Shown here: one piece after another, positions 5,903 through 10,029 of the stretch | Numbering within the stretch: the first letter of the stretch is position 1 | Layout: each line of letters starts with the position of its first letter | Assembly (NCBI GenBank): GCA_049589355.1 | Contig: JBAWAP010000250.1 | Span: 1-10,029 of the forward strand | DNA from: JBAWAP01 sp049589355 | Lineage (GTDB): Bacteria > Chloroflexota > Anaerolineae > VGOG01 | Length of the DNA: 10,029 nucleotides | Direction: 5' to 3' | The notes under the pieces: generated by a model | The model's database searches: none | Told to the model about the DNA's origin: nothing | What the model saw: only the letters and a program-made list of their open reading frames with translations | Position numbers and translations under genes: made by a program

Positions 5903-6670
5903 CTATTTTTCAGAGCTCAGTCGCTGTTCGATTTCCTCCAAGAACGCCGTTGCATCAGCGTCAATGACCTGGACGTTTTTCTGCTCCCAGTATTTGACGT
6001 CGAGCTCGCGAGGGCGGAGCTGCACGGCATAGGCCCGGCGCTTGTGGCGACCGAGGTGACGTACCACCTCGTGGTAGAGTCGCTTGAAATCCTCGTCGGC
6101 CAGGCCAAAGCCCAGGAAGAGGAGGGTCTTGGTGGCGAAGTAGGAGCCTACCACCTTGGCGATCTCGGGCAGGCGATAGAAGACGTCGTAATAGTCATCG
6201 CCGGTGATGACGATGGTGTCCTTCTGCTCGATGGAGCCGTGCAGCTTGATGAGCAGCACCTTCTCCTCGTCCGTGAAGGCGATGTCGGGATCCCGGACCG
6301 CTTTCACGAAAGGCTTGCGAGCCTGGCGCAGGGCCTCTTCCAGCAGGTTGTCCCAGTTGGTGGTGATGATCTTGTTGAAGGGCAAGGCAGCGATGAGCTC
6401 GTGCGTGGGCAGGGGCGAGTACTTGGGGTCGTCAATACGGCTGATCACGTATTGAACCAGACTCTGGTAGCCCAGCTTCAACTCGTAAGCCTGGGCCACC
6501 TCAGGCAGCCCCATCCCGCTCACGTCTCCCAACCCTGCCCGCTCGGCCAGCTCCTGGGTCAACTGCCAGCCACTGGGCAACCCTCCTGGGCCCATGGATA
6601 TGCCCGCCCCGCAGAAGAGGACAACGTTACCTTTCTGGATTTGCTCGACCAGTTCGATTGGAATCTGCAT
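5903..6670 (-). CDS. SIR2-like (SIR2_2) NAD-binding protein, possible defence NADase
   Basis: This 255-residue protein carries the SIR2 Rossmann signatures: LFCGAGIS (18-25) for NAD binding, ITTNWDNLLEE (102-112) and IKLHGSI (141-147), with H144 matching the catalytic histidine. A late GFGLADEDF (187-195) matches the strand-loop before the ribose-binding aspartate in this family. The zinc-ribbon cysteines of true sirtuin deacetylases are absent (C20 is the only Cys), so it belongs to the SIR2-like group. Members of that group degrade NAD in several phage-defence systems (ThsA, DSR, SIR2-pAgo). The start is set at ATG 6670; GGAGG lies 13 bases upstream, longer than ideal, and the in-frame GTG at 6682 almost touches it. 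The gene begins 22 bases after the upstream lipoprotein ends. No membrane segment or fused sensor is present. Activity is inferred from family only. Confidence 0.85.
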   Translation of the reverse strand: MQIPIELVEQIQKGNVVLFCGAGISMGPGGLPSGWQLTQELAERAGLGDVSGMGLPEVAQAYELKLGYQSLVQYVISRIDDPKYSPLPTHELIAALPFNKIITTNWDNLLEEALRQARKPFVKAVRDPDIAFTDEEKVLLIKLHGSIEQKDTIVITGDDYYDVFYRLPEIAKVVGSYFATKTLLFLGFGLADEDFKRLYHEVVRHLGRHKRRAYAVQLRPRELDVKYWEQKNVQVIDADATAFLEEIEQRLSSEK

Positions 6671-6683
6671 AGTGAAAGTCACA

Positions 6684-6688
6684 CCTCC
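6684..6688 (-). promoter_or_regulatory. Ribosome binding site in the lipoprotein-SIR2 junction
   Basis: GGAGG on the - strand lies in the 22-base gap between the TGA of the lipoprotein (6695-6693) and the SIR2 ATG (6670-6668). The 13-base spacing is long and an in-frame GTG sits 1 base after it, so the exact SIR2 start is uncertain by four residues. Confidence 0.5.
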
Positions 6689-6692
6689 GTCG

Positions 6693-8042
6693 TCAGCGGC
6701 GCTCAATGAGCAAGCCGCCCTCGCCGCCAGCGGCAATGACGGTGCCGAACTTGGTGCGAGCATCGGCTGAGGCAACCCAAAGGTACTCAGAGCGAATCTT
6801 CACAACAGAAAGTTGGCTGGCTACCAAGTCGGCTAATTTAGCAGCCAACTCGTCGCCCGGGTCAAACAGTAGTACCGCGTCGAAGCCGTTGGGATAGCCA
6901 GCTCCCGCCAGAAGCTCCTTGGCCGAATCCGGGCGGTATGCCATTCCCGTGGGACCAGGTAAAGTCTCTTTCGAGACGAAGTCCATTAACACCAGTTCCC
7001 CGATTTCCCCTTCGAGCGCACCCCAGTTTATGCCGAATCCCAGCGCGTTTTGCACCGACTCGTTGGTAAAGGGCCCACCACCAATCAGAAGGGAAAACCT
7101 CGCTGCTATGGTGATGGTCGCGCTCACTTCATGGGATACCTGATCGGCCGTATCGCGAGCCTCAGCGTAGATGGGGAACTTGCCATCCTTGCCGGTCCAT
7201 TTCAGGGGAGGCCATCTTTGACTACATCGGGTGACTCCGCCACAGCTCTCCTCATGCCCTTTATCAAGGTACTCATCCTCCGTGCCCTCGCTCCACCACC
7301 GAACGGACTGCAAGCCGAAATCGTCGCTGGCGGTCACGCTTATCACAAACGCCTCTCCTTGATTGATAGTTGACGGCTCCACGGATATCCGCTCCACCAC
7401 CGGCAGGCCGTCAACGGTGATTTCCACCCGACTAGGTTGGTCATTGGGGAAGAGTATATCAAACCAAGTGGTGCCATCCGGGCTGTAGTGCGGCGTGAAC
7501 CAGTGTTTACCGCCCAAGGAGAAGTTCCTGAACTCTATGTAGGTGTACTCAGCTCCAGGTTCTAGCAAGAAGTTATCTCTCGGGAGGAAGTCCTGTATGG
7601 AACCATCAGGGCCTCGGCCCTTGACTAATAACTTCGCGGCTTTGAAGGTCTGCCCTCCATAGTTGCGCGCCGTAAAAATCGCTTTTACAGTGTCTCCAAC
7701 ACGCGGTGTTGGATTGGCCATCACCAACTCCAACTCAGAGACCAAACGCACATTCGCCGGCTCGGGAGTTGGCGTGATCGTCGGGGTGGATGTCGGAGTG
7801 TATGTCTCAGTGGGTGTCGGCGTCGTTGTGGGAGTGGATGTCGGCGTCGTTGTCGGAGTAAATGTTGGAGTGAGCGTCGGTGTTTGAGTCGCTGTAGGCG
7901 TGCTTGTCGAAGTTAATGTGACTGTGGGCGTGTCGGTGGGCACCGGTGTATGTGTGGCAGTCGGCGAAGGTGCACAGGCCACCGCAGCCAGAGCCAACGA
8001 CACCAGACAAATGATCTGCAATAATGTGCGTTTGACAGTCAT
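6693..8042 (-). CDS. Lipoprotein: Thr-Pro linker, Ig-like domains, shortened SBP_bac_5-like C-terminus
   Basis: The 449 residues begin with a lipoprotein signal: positive MTVKR, a hydrophobic core and lipobox AVAC with C23, so the protein should be lipid-anchored outside the membrane. Residues 24-95 are a Thr-Pro-rich linker that spans the wall. Residues 97-200 resemble a CARDB-like or other Ig-like beta domain; 214-312 form a second Ig-like domain (VVERISVEPSTINQGE...ASDDFGLQSVRWW) with a C267/C273 pair. From about 317 the sequence turns to a piece of an ABC peptide-binding protein: PFTNESVQNALGFGINW, then AYRPDSAKELLAGAGYPNGF and a stretch like LADLVASQL. Only about 130 residues of that fold, normally several hundred, are present, so solute transport is doubtful. 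The ATG follows AGGAGG with good spacing. It is a paralogue of the gene upstream. Confidence 0.82.
   Translation of the reverse strand: MTVKRTLLQIICLVSLALAAVACAPSPTATHTPVPTDTPTVTLTSTSTPTATQTPTLTPTFTPTTTPTSTPTTTPTPTETYTPTSTPTITPTPEPANVRLVSELELVMANPTPRVGDTVKAIFTARNYGGQTFKAAKLLVKGRGPDGSIQDFLPRDNFLLEPGAEYTYIEFRNFSLGGKHWFTPHYSPDGTTWFDILFPNDQPSRVEITVDGLPVVERISVEPSTINQGEAFVISVTASDDFGLQSVRWWSEGTEDEYLDKGHEESCGGVTRCSQRWPPLKWTGKDGKFPIYAEARDTADQVSHEVSATITIAARFSLLIGGGPFTNESVQNALGFGINWGALEGEIGELVLMDFVSKETLPGPTGMAYRPDSAKELLAGAGYPNGFDAVLLFDPGDELAAKLADLVASQLSVVKIRSEYLWVASADARTKFGTVIAAGGEGGLLIERR
7758..7973 (-). repeat. Degenerate Thr-Pro coding repeat
   Basis: On the + strand this stretch is a run of loosely repeated GTCGG(A/C)GT-type hexamers and nonamers that code for the TPTPT linker of the lipoprotein. 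Such tracts tend to change length by slippage or unequal recombination and could exchange with the related tracts at 9139-9204 and 9802-9921 in the paralogue. Confidence 0.7.
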
Positions 8043-8142
8043 GATTCACCTCCTGCTGTTTTATGAAAAATGACAATTCATTCCGGTAGCCGTAGGGTTG
8101 CTTGTACCGCAACATGAATCCGTATGGGCAAGCACCAACTGG

Positions 8143-9990
8143 CTATCCGATCCAGGCCTCGCATAGCTCGTTGTTTCCCTCGTTGGATTCGACTACATAT
8201 CCCCCTGAATTCACGGTGATGCACACAGTACAGTTGGGATCATAACAATTGCCATCTGAAGGCAGAGACTCTTTGAGCGTCATGGTCGCGCCAGCCGCAA
8301 GACCATTGACGCCTATAGCCTTTATTTGCCCCAGTGTCGGGTCGGCCTTAATGAGGACCTTGAACGGGGCAGCCGAGGCCTGCCCAACATTGGCAATTGT
8401 GAAAACCACGGTAGTTGTGCAACTTCCAGTAACACAGTTTACATCAATGCGGTCTATGCTTTGCACTGTCACGTCTGCAAGCCCCAGCACGGTTATCGGC
8501 GTGCTTCCTATGCTAGACAACTGATCGGCCGTGTCGCGGGCTTGAGCATAGATGGTGAACTGGCCATCCTTGCCTGCCCATTTCAGGTCCCAGCTTAGCT
8601 CACACTGCGTTATTCCGTCACAGCCAGCCTCATCCCCCTTGTCAAAGTACTTATCCCCTGTGCCCTCGATCCGCCACCTTATGGTTTGCAGGCCAACATC
8701 GTCGCTGGCAATCAGCTTTATCCTGAACTCCTCCCCCTGATAGATGGTTGCCGGCTCTACGTATATCTTCTCCACCACCGGCGGGTTGTCCTGCACGGTG
8801 CTGTACACGTAGCTAACCTGATCATCGGGCCAGGTTATATCAAGCCATTTGCTGCCGTCCAGGCTGTAGTGCGGCGTGAACCAGTACTGGCCGGGAGCGG
8901 AAAAGCTCCTGTCACTTGAATAGGTGTACTCAGCTCCAGAAGCTAGTGACAAGTTCTCCAGCATGAGGAAATCCCGTATGGAATTGTCAGGGCCTCGGCC
9001 CTTGACGCCGAAGTACCTGGCGGTGAAGGTTTGCTCTCCGTAGTTACGCACCTCAAAAGTCGCCTTTACACTCTCTCCAACGAGCGGACTGAGGTTGGAA
9101 ATCTGCAGGTCAGAGATCAAACGCACATCTGCTGGCCTCAGGGTGGACGTCGCTGTTGAGGTGGGTATCGGAGTGCGAGTGGGTGTAGGTGTGCTTGTAG
9201 GGGTTAATGCATCTGCTGAGGGGAAAATAACTGGCTTGATAGACCCCACCTCCTCAGGCTTGCGTACTGCACTCACCCAGTCGTCCACCGCCCCCATCTC
9301 AACATCACTGGGAGAGCGAGGCGCCTTGCGAGGTTCCACCAAGGTTGCCTGGCCGGGCCGAACGGTTACCGTCCGCTGTTGAGCCTCTACCTTCGCTTCT
9401 CCCTCGTACACAACCACCGAGGTGACGCCATCTTTGTCCACGGAGATCAGATACGTGGTGGCTACACTGGTGATCGTCGCCCAATCGGTCTCGGTGGTGA
9501 CGACTACCCGCTCCCCCGCTCGCTTCTGCAACTCCTGAAGCGTCGTCCCCAAGGCAAGATAAAGCTTCACGATGGGAGGAGCATCGGGGTCGGGCGCTGC
9601 CTTCACTTGGAGTCCCGTCTCCCGAAAAACCTCCACCCTCAAGAAGTCAGCGAAGGTCAAGATGCCTAAGCCAGTTTGGTCGGTGTTGATCTCATCGCCA
9701 GTACCCACTGGCTCATGCTGGCCGACGGGCACCTCTCTGCCCGCCTCGCCCAGATGACGGCACTCTACTAGGTAACGCCCAGCCAAAAGATCAGCCGCAC
9801 GGCCAGGTGTAGGAGTCGGCGTGTCTACCACTGGCGTTGGCGTGTCTGTCACCGGTGTGGGAGTATCCGTCGCTGGTAGCGGTGTGTCCGTCGGGGTCGG
9901 TATCGGGGTCGGCGTGCGTCGGCAGGCTCCCACAGCCAATGCCAACAACACCAGACAGATAACCTGCCCTATGCTGCGTCTGACAGTCAT
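8143..9990 (-). CDS. Lipoprotein with FecR, Ig-like and CARDB domains
   Basis: The 615 residues start with MTVRR, a hydrophobic stretch and lipobox VGAC (C23), so the protein is expected to be lipid-anchored outside the membrane. A Thr-Pro linker follows (24-63). Residues about 95-220 match a FecR domain, notably TYLISVDKDGVTSVVVYEGE then VTVRPGQATLVEP; FecR modules are known from sigma-factor regulators but also occur in surface proteins. A second Thr-Pro linker covers 263-284. Residues 287-503 repeat the two Ig-like units of the downstream paralogue, including WFTPHYS, SDDVGLQTIRW and a C457/C463 pair. Residues 505-612 form a CARDB domain ending in VVESNEGNNELCEAW, with six cysteines (519, 524, 582, 587, 590, 610) likely in disulfides. 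AGGAGG lies 6 bases before the ATG. No sigma factor is in the window. The role is unknown; surface binding or adhesion is plausible. Confidence 0.87.
   Translation of the reverse strand: MTVRRSIGQVICLVLLALAVGACRRTPTPIPTPTDTPLPATDTPTPVTDTPTPVVDTPTPTPGRAADLLAGRYLVECRHLGEAGREVPVGQHEPVGTGDEINTDQTGLGILTFADFLRVEVFRETGLQVKAAPDPDAPPIVKLYLALGTTLQELQKRAGERVVVTTETDWATITSVATTYLISVDKDGVTSVVVYEGEAKVEAQQRTVTVRPGQATLVEPRKAPRSPSDVEMGAVDDWVSAVRKPEEVGSIKPVIFPSADALTPTSTPTPTRTPIPTSTATSTLRPADVRLISDLQISNLSPLVGESVKATFEVRNYGEQTFTARYFGVKGRGPDNSIRDFLMLENLSLASGAEYTYSSDRSFSAPGQYWFTPHYSLDGSKWLDITWPDDQVSYVYSTVQDNPPVVEKIYVEPATIYQGEEFRIKLIASDDVGLQTIRWRIEGTGDKYFDKGDEAGCDGITQCELSWDLKWAGKDGQFTIYAQARDTADQLSSIGSTPITVLGLADVTVQSIDRIDVNCVTGSCTTTVVFTIANVGQASAAPFKVLIKADPTLGQIKAIGVNGLAAGATMTLKESLPSDGNCYDPNCTVCITVNSGGYVVESNEGNNELCEAWIG
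9802..9921 (-). repeat. Thr-Pro coding repeat, first linker of the FecR lipoprotein
   Basis: These bases encode TDTPTP-type units, repeated about four times as near-identical DNA words (GGCGTGTCTGTC/ACC on the + strand). This is the repeat tract following the lipobox. It matches the linker of the paralogue in kind but not in unit length. Confidence 0.65.
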
Positions 9991-10029
9991 GGCCTACCTC
10001 CTGCCGCTTTCAGAAGACAGTCCTCCGAA

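Noticed and set aside
5738..6709. A 323-codon open frame on the + strand opposite the SIR2 gene.
   Set aside because: It is an antisense shadow: the - strand carries clear SIR2 motifs there, while this frame gives no recognisable domain and has no ribosome binding site.
7758..7973. Repeated short units suggestive of a CRISPR or a minisatellite.
   Set aside because: The units are degenerate, have no spacers and are explained by the Thr-Pro-rich coding linker.

Overview
The window looks like chromosomal DNA from an uncultured, moderately high-GC bacterium. I favour a Chloroflexota (Anaerolineae-like) host. The reasons are Thr-Pro-rich lipoproteins with FecR and CARDB modules, an archaeal-type ATP-dependent DNA ligase, an archaeal-like radical SAM protein, and many different short palindromic dispersed repeats. 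This assignment is inference; there is no rRNA or tRNA in the window to test it.

Layout. Bases 1-408 hold two inverted-repeat elements and no credible gene. On the + strand, 409-777 encodes a small complete FHA-domain protein. It is followed by decayed material: a C-terminal piece of a PlsY-like acyltransferase (894-1244), then, in another frame, the C-terminal half of a second FHA domain (1232-1342). A nested palindrome (1352-1386) separates this from the rest of the window, which lies entirely on the - strand.

In the order of - strand transcription (right to left) the genes are: a FecR/CARDB lipoprotein (9990-8143); a paralogous lipoprotein ending in a shortened peptide-binding-protein module (8042-6693); a SIR2-like protein (6670-5903); a PD-(D/E)XK nuclease-like protein (5789-5280); an archaeal-type DNA ligase (5080-3401); a PdxA-family dehydrogenase (3285-2242); and a radical SAM protein (2213-1446). 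The two lipoproteins arose by duplication: they share a signal peptide, a Thr-Pro linker and a central two-domain Ig-like unit, but carry different extra modules. The SIR2 gene starts 22 bases after the second lipoprotein, so they are probably co-transcribed. The nuclease gene has clearly lower GC than its neighbours and is bracketed by a 12-bp inverted repeat, so it may have moved in as a unit.

The most interesting possibility is that the adjacent SIR2-like and nuclease-like genes form a small defence module. This rests on family knowledge and adjacency only. The ligase, PdxA and radical SAM genes are separated or edged by repeat elements, and one repeat has been read into the C-terminus of PdxA. 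No CRISPR array, transposase, integrase, tRNA or rRNA was seen.
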